A stretch of DNA of 43,059 nt from Treponema sp. (GCA_017616165.1 JAFZYR010000028.1:1-43059), one strand, 5' to 3'; counted from the first letter of the stretch, positions 14,326 to 21,951 are shown. Translations and numbers: made by a program. The notes: generated from the sequence alone by a model not told the origin.

Positions 14326-16161
14326 ATGAAAAAGATTTTTACAATACTTTCTGTATTTTTAGGTCTGGGCTTTGTTATCTGTATTGTAACCGGTATGTTC
14401 ATGCCTGTTCCTGCCGAAGTTCCTGCACGTTCAAACTTTTTGTATAAGTTTTGCATTGGGCTTGAATATTTTGCACGCTTTTTGCCTGCCATGGCCATTT
14501 CGGGCTTTGTAATTTCGTTTTCGGTTTATTTTGGTCACAACAGCGAAGGAAGTACACAGCGCTTTTCTCCTGCAATGGGAGACCGCTACAAGGCTGTAAT
14601 GATTGCGGCTTTGAGCTGTACCTTCCTGGTAACCTTGAGCAACGAAACCTTTTCACTGTGGTCGCAGAAAAAACGCACCCAGCTTGTAAACAAGACAAAA
14701 ATCATCAAGGAATATATTGATGTCGGTAACCTTTTGCTGGATAACGGACTGAACGAGCGTGCCCTCATTTATGCCAATGCTGCACTCAAGCTCAATCCTA
14801 ATTCCAACGAAGCGCGCGACCTTAAAAGCCGTGCCGACATGGAAATAAACAGAATTTATACCAGTGAGCTGCGCTTTGACCTTACCAAGGCCGAGCCGCT
14901 TGAGATTGCCGATAACTCCCTCATCATGGATACAGAAAAAATCAGCGATTCCTACAAGTGCCTTTTGCAGTCACGCTCTGCCTATGATAACGAGCAGTGG
15001 TTTAATGCCCACTACTACGCCGAGCTTGGAATTAAGCTTAGTGATCCAAAAAATCCTAATATGGATGAGCTTCGAGACCTTAGTGCCAAGGCCTGGAATA
15101 ACATTACCCAGCTGCACAAAAGTGTTTCGGGCGTTGAATATGACATTTATGATTTAAAATATAAGGGCTATCTGGCGCTTGTGAACAAAAACGACCTGGA
15201 AGCCTACTATATATTCCGTGGTCTTTTGGAAACCTACCCCGAAACTGCGCGAGATTCTGACGTAACCTTCTATCTTGAGGTTGCTACCGACCGCATTGAA
15301 CAGGAATACTTTTTTGTAGACGAAACTCTGGAGCTTTCTTCTTTTGAAAGTGCCAACGATGTTTATTTTGCCTATACTCACAAAAACGGTGCCAAGGAAA
15401 TTGTTTACTTTAAGGGTGTTACTTCGGTTCAGTCTACGGGTCAGTCAATCCAGTACCTGCGCGATCTGACAATTGTGAGCCTTGATGCCTACGGCAAGTT
15501 TATCCGCAAGCTTAGTGTTCCTTATGCCAAGCTCATGCCTGTAAGCGTAAAAAATCTTACTGCCCAGACCAAGGACCTGCTTTTAATTGATGAAAAAACC
15601 GATTTTGTTCCATATATACTGCTCAAATCTGTGGGCCGCGATGACGAAAGCATTCAGTTTGGACCGACCTACACCTATGCAGACGGTTCTGTAGAAACAA
15701 CTCCGGAGTATTTGATTTTCCCAATTAAGTATTCCGACTTCCTGATGCTCGAAACCTCTCCTGCAAATCCTAAGACTGGCTCCTTGCTGCACCTTATTCG
15801 TTTTGCCAAGGATGCTGCTTCTTACGGCTTTGCACGCGAGCTTTATGCGCAGACCTTGTTGAACAGACTTTTGTTCCCGCTGTTTATGCTGGTGCTGTTT
15901 ATAATACTTGCCGGCTTTGCCTGGGATAACCGCGTTGGTGCCAACCAGATGTTCCGCTTCTCCTGGGTTTTCAGCTTCCCGTTCATCATTGTCCTGAGTT
16001 ACTTTGCCTATAACTTTATTTTCATCCTGTTTAAGCTCATAAACTTTGTAATCCTAAGCTTTGTAAACGGAATGGGCGCAGTCTTTGCCGCCGCAGGAAT
16101 CTACATAGCAATCCTGCTCCTGGTTTCCATCTCCTTCATGGCCCGCAACACCAGCGAGTAG
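14326..16161 (+). CDS. Membrane protein with N- and C-terminal transmembrane segments and a TPR-like core
   Basis: A 611-residue protein. Three N-terminal spans (about 5-27, 43-66, 86-105) are followed by TPR-like helices (LLLDNGLNERALIYANAAL, and SAYDNEQWFNAHYYAELGI), then a beta-rich soluble domain (about 330-500) and three C-terminal spans (about 505-600). The two-ended membrane layout with a large soluble middle recalls LptF/LptG-like or other envelope-spanning transport proteins, but I see no defining motif. The ribosome binding site GGGGAGAGGGG is strong. It is cotranscribed with the preceding membrane gene; the two likely form one complex. Confidence 0.75.
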   Translation: MKKIFTILSVFLGLGFVICIVTGMFMPVPAEVPARSNFLYKFCIGLEYFARFLPAMAISGFVISFSVYFGHNSEGSTQRFSPAMGDRYKAVMIAALSCTFLVTLSNETFSLWSQKKRTQLVNKTKIIKEYIDVGNLLLDNGLNERALIYANAALKLNPNSNEARDLKSRADMEINRIYTSELRFDLTKAEPLEIADNSLIMDTEKISDSYKCLLQSRSAYDNEQWFNAHYYAELGIKLSDPKNPNMDELRDLSAKAWNNITQLHKSVSGVEYDIYDLKYKGYLALVNKNDLEAYYIFRGLLETYPETARDSDVTFYLEVATDRIEQEYFFVDETLELSSFESANDVYFAYTHKNGAKEIVYFKGVTSVQSTGQSIQYLRDLTIVSLDAYGKFIRKLSVPYAKLMPVSVKNLTAQTKDLLLIDEKTDFVPYILLKSVGRDDESIQFGPTYTYADGSVETTPEYLIFPIKYSDFLMLETSPANPKTGSLLHLIRFAKDAASYGFARELYAQTLLNRLLFPLFMLVLFIILAGFAWDNRVGANQMFRFSWVFSFPFIIVLSYFAYNFIFILFKLINFVILSFVNGMGAVFAAAGIYIAILLLVSISFMARNTSE

Positions 16162-16166
16162 CAGTG

Positions 16167-16195
16167 CGTCATTGCGAGTGCAACGAAGCAATCCA
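16167..16195. repeat. Family A dispersed repeat
   Basis: A single copy, CGTCATTGCGAG...GAAGCAATCCA, placed 5 bases after the stop codon of the preceding gene and just upstream of the apt promoter. Confidence 0.85.
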
Positions 16196-16202
16196 TCTCT
16201 CA

Positions 16203-16231
16203 TTGACTGTAAACCTGCATAGTTTTATAAT
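16203..16231 (+). promoter_or_regulatory. Promoter of apt
   Basis: TTGACT (16203-16208), 17-base spacer, and perfect TATAAT (16226-16231). It gives a leader of about 27 bases carrying AGAAGG, in contrast to the leaderless genes in this window. Confidence 0.8.
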
Positions 16232-16264
16232 GAGTGCATTCTTTATAAAAACAGAAGGTTCTTT

Positions 16265-16795
16265 ATGACTTTAGAAATGCTCGACAAGGCTGTACGCCGC
16301 GTACCTGATTTTCCAAAACCTGGAATTCTTTTTTATGATATTACGGGAGTTCTTGTAAACCCTGAGGCACTTAAGTTTTGCATTGATCAGATGGTAGAAA
16401 AATACAAGGATACTAAGATTGATGCAGTTGCCGGTGTAGAAAGCCGCGGGTTTATTTTTGCAGCCCCGTTTGCTGAGCGTCTTGGAATCCCTCTTGTTTT
16501 AATCCGCAAAAAAGGCAAGCTTCCTGGCGAAACCTACCAGTGCAGCTATTCTCTTGAATATGGAACTGCAACAATAGAAGTTCACAAAGCCGATATCAAA
16601 AAGGGCGGACGCTATCTTGTTGTAGACGATTTAATTGCAACAGGCGGCACGCTCGCTGCAGCCAAAAACCTCATAGAGCAAGGGGGCGGGGAAGTTACCG
16701 ATTTCTTTGGTGTCATCGGTCTTCCCGCATTGAATTACGAGTCCGTTTTAGCACCTTGTAAAGTGACAACTTTAATTAACTACGACGGTGAGTAA
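16265..16795 (+). CDS. apt: Adenine phosphoribosyltransferase
   Basis: A 176-residue purine-salvage enzyme converting adenine and PRPP to AMP. The type I PRTase PRPP loop VVDDLIATGGT is at 119-129, the adenine-binding segment VAGVESRGFIFAAP at about 55-68, and the flexible loop RKKGKLPGET at 81-90. Length and motif order match bacterial Apt. AGAAGG lies 5 bases before the ATG, behind a consensus promoter. Confidence 0.97.
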   Translation: MTLEMLDKAVRRVPDFPKPGILFYDITGVLVNPEALKFCIDQMVEKYKDTKIDAVAGVESRGFIFAAPFAERLGIPLVLIRKKGKLPGETYQCSYSLEYGTATIEVHKADIKKGGRYLVVDDLIATGGTLAAAKNLIEQGGGEVTDFFGVIGLPALNYESVLAPCKVTTLINYDGE

Positions 16796-16822
16796 ATAGA
16801 ATCATCATTACGACGAACAAAT

Positions 16823-16908
16823 CGTCATTGCGAGCGAAGCGCGGCAATCCACGTAATACCAGGCATGTAAGTATTTGGATTGCCACGGCCAGTGGCCTCG
16901 CAATGACG
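16823..16908. repeat. Inverted pair of family A repeats
   Basis: One copy at 16823-16851 and a second in opposite orientation at 16876-16908, separated by 24 bases. Transcribed together they would fold into a long hairpin between apt and asnA. Confidence 0.85.
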
Positions 16909-16925
16909 GAACAGGAGACAATAAA

Positions 16926-17957
16926 ATGATTAAATTACCTTCAAAATATAAATCAATCCTTAGCACACGCGAAACAGAACATGCGATTGTGGCAATAAAG
17001 GACTTTTTTCAGCTGGCCTTGAGCACCGAGCTTAACCTTTACCGCGTAACTGCACCTCTTTTTGTAGGAGCCGGCACCGGAATTAATGACGACCTTAACG
17101 GTGTTGAACGCCCTGTAAGCTTTCCTGTAAAGGACCTTGGCGAAGCAAAAATGGAAATCGTTCAGTCGCTTGCAAAATGGAAGCGCATGAAAATCACTTC
17201 GCTTGGACTTGAGCCTGGCTTTGGTATTTACACCGACATGAATGCCCTGCGTCCTGATGAAGAGCTTGATGCAATTCATTCTATATACGTAGATCAGTGG
17301 GACTGGGAAATGGCAATTGATCCAAAGGACCGCACTGTGTTCTTCCTTCACGAAATTGTAAAGAAGGTTTACCGCTGCATCCAGCGCACAGAGTTCTTTA
17401 TTTACGACCGCTATCCTGCAATCAAGCCTGTGCTTCCAAAGGAAATCAAAATTTTGTATGCAGATGACCTGCAGAAAAAATATCCTAAGCTCACACCAAA
17501 GGAGCGCGAGGACAAGGTTGCCAGGGAATACGGTGCTGTATTTATTACAGGTATTGGCGGCAAGCTCCCGGACGGAACAATTCACGACGGACGTGCTCCG
17601 GACTACGACGACTGGATTACCGAAAGCGGCGACGGTCATCGCGGTTTGAACGGAGACATTCTTGTATGGAACCCTGTTCTGGAGCGTGCCTTTGAGCTTA
17701 GTTCTATGGGAATCCGTGTAAGCCCGGAAAGTCTTAAGGCTCAGCTGGAAGAACGCGGCTGCCCTGGACGTGCCAAGTTTGAATTCCATTCCAAGCTTTT
17801 GAAGGGCGAACTCACACAGACCTTGGGTGGCGGTATAGGCCAGTCTCGCTTGTGCATGTTCCTCTTACGAAAAGCCCACATCGGCGAAACCCAGGTTAGC
17901 GTCTGGACCGACCAGATTAAGGCTGACTGCAAGAAGCGGGGAATTGAACTGTTGTAG
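16926..17957 (+). CDS. asnA: Aspartate--ammonia ligase
   Basis: A 343-residue ammonia-dependent asparagine synthetase, structurally related to class II aminoacyl-tRNA synthetases. Recognisable blocks are STRETEHAIVAIKDFFQ, VTAPLFVGAGTGINDDLNG, VDQWDWEMAI, the ATP-site region around GDILVWNPVLERAFELSSMGIRV (in part), and the motif-3-like GGGIGQSRLCMFLL. The open frame extends upstream to 16875, but that part is a family A repeat; ATG 16926, preceded by AGGAGA, gives the normal length. The stop codon abuts another repeat cluster. Confidence 0.96.
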   Translation: MIKLPSKYKSILSTRETEHAIVAIKDFFQLALSTELNLYRVTAPLFVGAGTGINDDLNGVERPVSFPVKDLGEAKMEIVQSLAKWKRMKITSLGLEPGFGIYTDMNALRPDEELDAIHSIYVDQWDWEMAIDPKDRTVFFLHEIVKKVYRCIQRTEFFIYDRYPAIKPVLPKEIKILYADDLQKKYPKLTPKEREDKVAREYGAVFITGIGGKLPDGTIHDGRAPDYDDWITESGDGHRGLNGDILVWNPVLERAFELSSMGIRVSPESLKAQLEERGCPGRAKFEFHSKLLKGELTQTLGGGIGQSRLCMFLLRKAHIGETQVSVWTDQIKADCKKRGIELL

Positions 17958-17958
17958 A

Positions 17959-18061
17959 TGGATTGCTTCGCTGCGCTCGCAATGACGGTCATTGCGAGGA
18001 GCACAGCGACGTGGCATTACAATTACCGTCATTGCGAGGAGCGCAGCGACGTGGCAATCCA
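17959..18061. repeat. Cluster of three family A repeats
   Basis: Copies at 17959-17987 (reverse orientation), 17988-18017 (forward, with a variant end) and 18027-18061 (forward, complete). The first two are joined head to head with no gap. The cluster fills the whole gap between asnA and the next gene and ends 12 bases before its ATG. Confidence 0.85.
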
Positions 18062-18072
18062 CATTGTAAGAT

Positions 18073-19059
18073 ATGATAACTGAATACAAATTCACATCCC
18101 AAGAACTGGAAGCTCAAATTGCCACCCTTAATGAAAAGGGCATCACTGAGTTTTCCATTCACGATGAGTCCGTGGCAAAGGATAAAAAACGTGTGCTTAA
18201 GATAATAAATCTTGTGGCACGCTTTGCTCCGGACGTTTTTGTTTCTATACTCGTCGATGCCTCTGTAATTGACCGCGAGGTTGCCGCAGCCGCTACTCAG
18301 ATTTTCTGCTCGTTTGATATTCCGCTGGAGTGTACAGCCAAGGGCGGCAAGCTGCTTTTTGATAAAAAGTTTTATTCTGCCAAGGCGCGCCTGCTAAATG
18401 ATTTTGGGCTCGTATTCGGCTTTATGCTTACCTATGCTGTTGGCACCGGAGACACCTCCAAGCTTTTTATGGAACGACTGGACTTTGCGGTAGGGCAGTA
18501 TCCTAATCATATTGAATTTCCGCAGCTTATGAATACCGAGCTGGATCCTCCAAGGGTAACGGGCATTTTTTCTGCCGCCGACATCCGTTATTGCCGCGAT
18601 ACTGCCTTTGCCTGCCAGACCTTTTATACAGCGGGAAGGGCAGTTCCCTGGTTTTTGTCTGTACTCAAGCCCCTGCGCATTTATGCCTCACGTTTTTTCA
18701 GTGATTTTGCAGAATGGCAGAGGGTAAACAATTGCAGCTACAAAAGCGGCTTTGATCCACATGCCGTAAATCACAAGGAAATTGAAAAAATGCAGCTGGT
18801 CTTTCTGGATCAGAAATATGAAGAAAAAAATTGCCATAACTTAATCACCCTGGTGCATGATATTGTTGCCTTAAACGGTGCAATGTCGCGTCTTGCCGGA
18901 GAAGGCGAGCAGGCTCAGCTTGTAACTTCTTATAATCCTGATGATTTATTAAGTGAAGAGGCTGTTGACCTTGTTTCGTTCTGCGAAAATGTGTGCATGG
19001 AAGAATGTAAGGTGCGCATTTTTGAAACTCAGGACGGACCAGATTACGAAGTGATTTAA
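18073..19059 (+). CDS. Unknown protein with a radical-SAM-like barrel lacking the iron-sulfur motif
   Basis: 328 residues. The N-terminal ~150 residues read like the beta/alpha repeats of B12-type radical SAM enzymes (ITEFSIHDESVAKDKKRVLKIINLV, in part; then VSILVDASVIDREVAAAA and FDIPLECTAKGGKLLFDKKF), but the CxxxCxxC cluster-binding motif is absent, as is the preceding barrel strand. The remainder contains PNHIEFPQLMNTELDPP and an acidic C-terminus with scattered cysteines. It may therefore be a degenerate or non-catalytic relative; the family call is by eye only. There is no clear ribosome binding site before the ATG at 18073, because a repeat ends just upstream. The next gene follows after 11 bases, so the two are probably cotranscribed. 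Confidence 0.7.
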   Translation: MITEYKFTSQELEAQIATLNEKGITEFSIHDESVAKDKKRVLKIINLVARFAPDVFVSILVDASVIDREVAAAATQIFCSFDIPLECTAKGGKLLFDKKFYSAKARLLNDFGLVFGFMLTYAVGTGDTSKLFMERLDFAVGQYPNHIEFPQLMNTELDPPRVTGIFSAADIRYCRDTAFACQTFYTAGRAVPWFLSVLKPLRIYASRFFSDFAEWQRVNNCSYKSGFDPHAVNHKEIEKMQLVFLDQKYEEKNCHNLITLVHDIVALNGAMSRLAGEGEQAQLVTSYNPDDLLSEEAVDLVSFCENVCMEECKVRIFETQDGPDYEVI

Positions 19060-19070
19060 GAGGTAATGCA

Positions 19071-20045
19071 ATGGAACTTTCAATGAAAAACACAATCAAG
19101 CTTTCCGTAGGCGTATGTCTTATTATTGTTGCACTTATTACTGCCGGCTGCAGTAAAAAATCCAAAAATGCTTATTCCGGCCAGCGAGCCACCAGCAGCA
19201 CCGCACTAAAAGAATCCAAATTAGCTGTCGCCGGCCGTGGCTATAATTCCGCCGCCGACGCAGTGTATCTTGATGAAGCCGAATACTCATACGAGATGTT
19301 AGAAGAAAGTCCTGCGGTCCCTGAGGCGCTCGAAGGGTCGCTTGAAAATGGCTCTGCATCTGAATTTGAGCGCAAGCTAATCCGCACCGGCAACGTAACC
19401 CTCGAAGTTCAGACCGTAAGCGATGCCGAAGAAAAAATATCTTCCTGGGCAAAGTCTCTTGGCGGTTACATAACAAATGCAAATACCTGGGAATATGGTG
19501 CAAGCTTTACCGTGCGTGTTCCTTCCGAACGCTTTGATGATGCCATGGCTGAAGCAGGAGATTTTGGTCGTGTTACCAACCGCAGCGTAAACAGCCAGGA
19601 CGTAAGCGACAACTATTATGATTTACAGGCTCGCCTTCAGACAAAATACATTTTGCGTGACAAGCTCCAGTCTTATTTGAGCCAGGCCAAGGATATAAAG
19701 GACCTTCTGGAAATTGAACGCCAGCTCAACTCTGTACTCGAAGAAATAGACAGCACCGAAAGCCGCTTTAAAAGACTTGCCGGCCAGGTTGATTATTCTA
19801 CTATATATATAAGCATGCAGTTTGAACGCGGCAAGGACGAAGGCGGCATCATACTTCCTGATGTAAAGAATTCATGGAACGAGTTTGTTTCGAATGTAAT
19901 AGGCTTTTTCTGGGGCCTGCTAAAGGTTTTGTTCTATGTAGTAATTTACGGAATCCCAATCCTAGCCGTAGCCGCCTTCTTCTTCTGGCTCCTCTTTGGC
20001 AAGGTAGGACTTTTGGTTAAGCTGTTTAAGAAGTTGAAGAAATAA
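19071..20045 (+). CDS. DUF4349-domain lipoprotein
   Basis: A 324-residue envelope protein. The signal peptide ends in the lipobox LITAGC (Cys27). A low-complexity linker is followed by a DUF4349 domain: IRTGNVTLEVQTVSDAEEKI, GGYITNANTW, FTVRVPSERFDDAM, DVSDNYYDLQARL, a coiled-coil helix (DIKDLLEIERQLNSVLEEID), then VDYSTIYISMQFE and a C-terminal membrane helix (about 275-310) with a lysine-rich tail. The function of DUF4349 is unknown. AGAGGT precedes the ATG. The linker peptide VPEALEGS is encoded by an in-frame family B repeat (19316-19340). Confidence 0.88.
   Translation: MELSMKNTIKLSVGVCLIIVALITAGCSKKSKNAYSGQRATSSTALKESKLAVAGRGYNSAADAVYLDEAEYSYEMLEESPAVPEALEGSLENGSASEFERKLIRTGNVTLEVQTVSDAEEKISSWAKSLGGYITNANTWEYGASFTVRVPSERFDDAMAEAGDFGRVTNRSVNSQDVSDNYYDLQARLQTKYILRDKLQSYLSQAKDIKDLLEIERQLNSVLEEIDSTESRFKRLAGQVDYSTIYISMQFERGKDEGGIILPDVKNSWNEFVSNVIGFFWGLLKVLFYVVIYGIPILAVAAFFFWLLFGKVGLLVKLFKKLKK
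19316..19340 (+). repeat. Family B repeat inside a coding sequence
   Basis: GGTCCCTGAGG...CGAAGGGTC lies in frame in the linker of the DUF4349 lipoprotein and encodes VPEALEGS. The same element occurs outside genes at 3220-3243 and 20050-20107 and inside two other genes. Confidence 0.8.
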
Positions 20046-20049
20046 AAAA

Positions 20050-20107
20050 CCCTTCGACAGGCTCAGGGAACACACTATTGTATGGGGTCCCTGAGCCTGT
20101 CGAAGGG
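20050..20107. terminator. Inverted pair of family B repeats forming a 20-bp stem
   Basis: CCCTTCGACAGGCTCAGGGA (20050-20069) and TCCCTGAGCCTGTCGAAGGG (20088-20107) are exact inverted complements with an 18-base loop. The pair lies between two convergent genes, so it probably acts as a bidirectional terminator or RNA-stability hairpin, although T-runs are short. A partial repeat starting GTCATTCTGAGCG follows at 20113. Confidence 0.8.
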
Positions 20108-20130
20108 CGTTTCGTCATTCTGAGCGCAGT

Positions 20131-20688
20131 TTATTTTTCGTCTTTAGCACCGTAATATTTATGTGCCTTTGCAACGTCAGTAGTAAAGGTAAGTGCTGTT
20201 TTAGTTATGCTTTTTACTTGAATTTCTTTATTTTCGAGTGTTAATGTTTTAAGAAGTTCATCGTTTACATACAGTTTTAAAGTGCCCTCGTTTTCTGCAT
20301 CACCTTCATATGTACCTTTATATTGTGTTTCTTTATTTGAAGTACTGCCATCAGGTCTAATGTACATTATCCAGTTTCCACCTGTTCCTTTTGTATTTGG
20401 TGAAAAGCTTATTTGGTAAATACAATCTGCATAGTATACTCCATCTTTATCGGTGAATGAAAAATGTGTAGTATCAGTATAATACTTATGTGCAAATTGG
20501 TTATCTGACAAATAGAAAGTGTGGTTGATAGGTGTTTCATCCCCCTGTTGCTGTGATCCACTGTTTCCTGCATTACCTGCTCTTCCAAAGCCTGTGTTTC
20601 CAGGGTTAAAAAGGCCGTCACATGAGGCGAGGCCAATTACCATTGTAAAAGCCAGAAGTACGCCAAACAATTTACATATTTTTTTCAT
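20131..20688 (-). CDS. Small lipoprotein of unknown function
   Basis: About 185 residues. The signal peptide ends in the lipobox GLASC (Cys23). A short Gly/Asn/Gln linker follows (NPGNTGFGRAGNAGNSGSQQ), then a compact beta-rich domain with many Lys/Thr/Tyr residues (YYADCIYQISFSPNTKG, GTYEGDAENEGTLKLYVND). No enzyme motif is visible. I chose ATG 20688 because GGAGG sits 8 bases upstream; the in-frame TTG at 20703 overlaps that site. It is transcribed divergently from the pseudouridine synthase gene. Confidence 0.8.
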   Translation of the reverse strand: MKKICKLFGVLLAFTMVIGLASCDGLFNPGNTGFGRAGNAGNSGSQQQGDETPINHTFYLSDNQFAHKYYTDTTHFSFTDKDGVYYADCIYQISFSPNTKGTGGNWIMYIRPDGSTSNKETQYKGTYEGDAENEGTLKLYVNDELLKTLTLENKEIQVKSITKTALTFTTDVAKAHKYYGAKDEK

Positions 20689-20707
20689 CTTAGATTCCTC
20701 CAAATTA

Positions 20708-20752
20708 TTGTTTGATACATATTATTATAGTACAATTTGGCTGTATATGAAA
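20708..20752. promoter_or_regulatory. Overlapping divergent promoters
   Basis: Plus strand: TTGTTT (20708-20713), 17 bases, TACAAT (20731-20736), giving a leader of about 4 bases for the RluA-type gene. Minus strand: TATAAT (20729-20724) with a TTTCAT -35 (20752-20747) for the lipoprotein. The two -10 boxes are 1 base apart, so one polymerase would exclude the other. Confidence 0.6.
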
Positions 20753-21700
20753 GAAAAATTGTCTTTCGTCACGCAACAAAAAATAAGCCTCAACGAATAT
20801 CTTCGCACCATGCTGTCGCAGGAAAAAAGCCTTTTGGACCAGGAGCTTTCCAATTCCAAAATCCGCAGGCTCATAGTGGCAGGGGCGGTAAGTGTAAACG
20901 GGCACACTGTAACCCGGCCTGCTTTTGAACTTCGCGGCAAGTCTCAGGTTTGTGTTGAGTTTGATACCGACAAATTCTTTTTTGAAAAACAGCCCGACGA
21001 CATTCAGTTTGAAGTTACCGACTCAAGCGTACTTTACGAAGACGAAAATCTTATCTTTATAAATAAGCCGGCCTTTTTTCCCGTTGAACAGACAATTACC
21101 GGCAGCCGCGCCAACCTGCATGATGCAGTTGTGGACTACCTGTGGAAGCGTGATCCTTCGCTGCGGAATCCTCCTTATGTCGGCATAATGCACCGCCTTG
21201 ACCGAACCACCAGCGGCGTCATCGTCTTTACCAAAAACCGCAGTGTAAACAAAGCAGTTTCAGAGGTTTTCCAGTCCCACAACCTTACAAAAAAATATTT
21301 AGCTGTATGCCCGGTTGACGCCTCCCGTCATGCTGAACTTGTTTCAGCATCCCCCTTCACTGTAGAAATGTTCATGGCCCGCGTCTCCCCCAAATCCCAA
21401 ACCGCAAAGTGGGGCCAGGTTCCGGAGCAAAAAGGCGGCCAGTATTCCAAAACCGAATTCCGTGTGCTCAAAGAACTGACAGTAGAAAACACCCCCTGCC
21501 TCCTGGTAGAATGCACTCTATTCACCGGCCGTACCCACCAGATCCGGGTCCATCTTGCAAGCCAGGGCCTCCCGATTCTAGGCGACACCCTCTACGGCGC
21601 CCCCCCCGCAAAACGCATCTATCTTCACTCCCACCACCTCGCCTTTGAAATTAATAATAAACTATATGCTGTAACATCCGAGTTTCCAAATTATAAATAA
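20747..21700 (+). CDS. RluA-family RNA pseudouridine synthase with S4 domain
   Basis: About 317 residues. An N-terminal S4 RNA-binding domain (about 10-65, KIRRLIVAGAVSVNGHTVTR region) is followed by the catalytic domain with the RluA signature GIMHRLDRTTSGVIVFTKN, whose Asp is the nucleophile, and the closing motif GRTHQIRVHLASQGLPILGD. It isomerises uridine in rRNA or tRNA; the target cannot be told. The frame is open to 20519, but 20747 is the start that fits the family and promoter. Two oddities: residues ~193-202 (SRHAELVSAS) are encoded by an inserted family C repeat, and the last codons lie inside the left arm of a 211-bp inverted repeat. Confidence 0.9.
   Translation: MKEKLSFVTQQKISLNEYLRTMLSQEKSLLDQELSNSKIRRLIVAGAVSVNGHTVTRPAFELRGKSQVCVEFDTDKFFFEKQPDDIQFEVTDSSVLYEDENLIFINKPAFFPVEQTITGSRANLHDAVVDYLWKRDPSLRNPPYVGIMHRLDRTTSGVIVFTKNRSVNKAVSEVFQSHNLTKKYLAVCPVDASRHAELVSASPFTVEMFMARVSPKSQTAKWGQVPEQKGGQYSKTEFRVLKELTVENTPCLLVECTLFTGRTHQIRVHLASQGLPILGDTLYGAPPAKRIYLHSHHLAFEINNKLYAVTSEFPNYK
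21326..21351 (+). repeat. Family C repeat inside the RluA-type gene
   Basis: CGTCATGCTGAACTTG...CAGCATC, a palindromic element with arms ATGCTGAA and TTTCAGCAT, is translated as SRHAELVSAS. A second, intergenic copy lies at 35326-35352. It falls between the catalytic RLD motif and the C-terminal half, presumably in a surface loop. Confidence 0.8.
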
Positions 21701-21888
21701 TTAAAGAATAAATTGTCGCGAGGGAGCAAAACGGGGGGCAAAATGACTCTGTTTGTTGAATGCCGCGGGAGCGGCATGTCAATAGTTCCATTGCAACAAA
21801 CAGCGTCAAGCGGCTAGCCGGCGGTTTTGACCCCCGTTTTGAGACCGGAAGACATTTTGATTCAATAATTTATAATTTGGAAGCTCGG
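21678..21888. repeat. 211-bp nested inverted repeat, MITE-like or structured RNA
   Basis: The terminal 25-base arms at 21678-21702 and 21864-21888 are inverted complements with two mismatches (CCGAGTTTCCAAATTATAAA against the complement of the right end). Inside, AAAACGGGGGGCAAAA (21728-21743) pairs with TTTTGACCCCCGTTTT (21825-21840), CTGTTTGTTG (21749-21758) with CAACAAACAG (21794-21803), and the centre is a perfect ATGCCGC/GCGGCAT hairpin with GGGA loop (21760-21777). A side hairpin CGGCTAGCCG sits at 21811-21820. The left arm contains the stop codon of the RluA-type gene. There is no gene inside, and no clear target-site duplication. Confidence 0.75.
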
Positions 21889-21892
21889 TATA

Positions 21893-21918
21893 TAAAATCC
21901 GTTGCATTTTCCCGATAA
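21893..21918 (+). promoter_or_regulatory. Sigma-28-like promoter of the papain-fold lipoprotein gene
   Basis: TAAAATCC (21893-21900), 10 bases, CCCGATAA (21911-21918), close to the sigma-28 consensus TAAAGTTT-N11-GCCGATAA. A TATAAT (21930-21935) also lies nearby but is too close to the ribosome binding site to be the obvious choice. The ATG follows 33 bases after the box, with GGGAGA in the leader. Confidence 0.55.
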
Positions 21919-21951
21919 TGTAGTACAATTATAATATTGGGAGACTCAATA

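Noticed and set aside
16875..16925. Longer N-terminus of asnA starting at 16875
   Set aside because: Those 17 codons are translated family A repeat; ATG 16926 has AGGAGA upstream and gives the normal AsnA length.
17959..18061. CRISPR array
   Set aside because: The three repeats differ in orientation and have no regular unique spacers; they belong to the dispersed family A found throughout the window. No cas gene is present.
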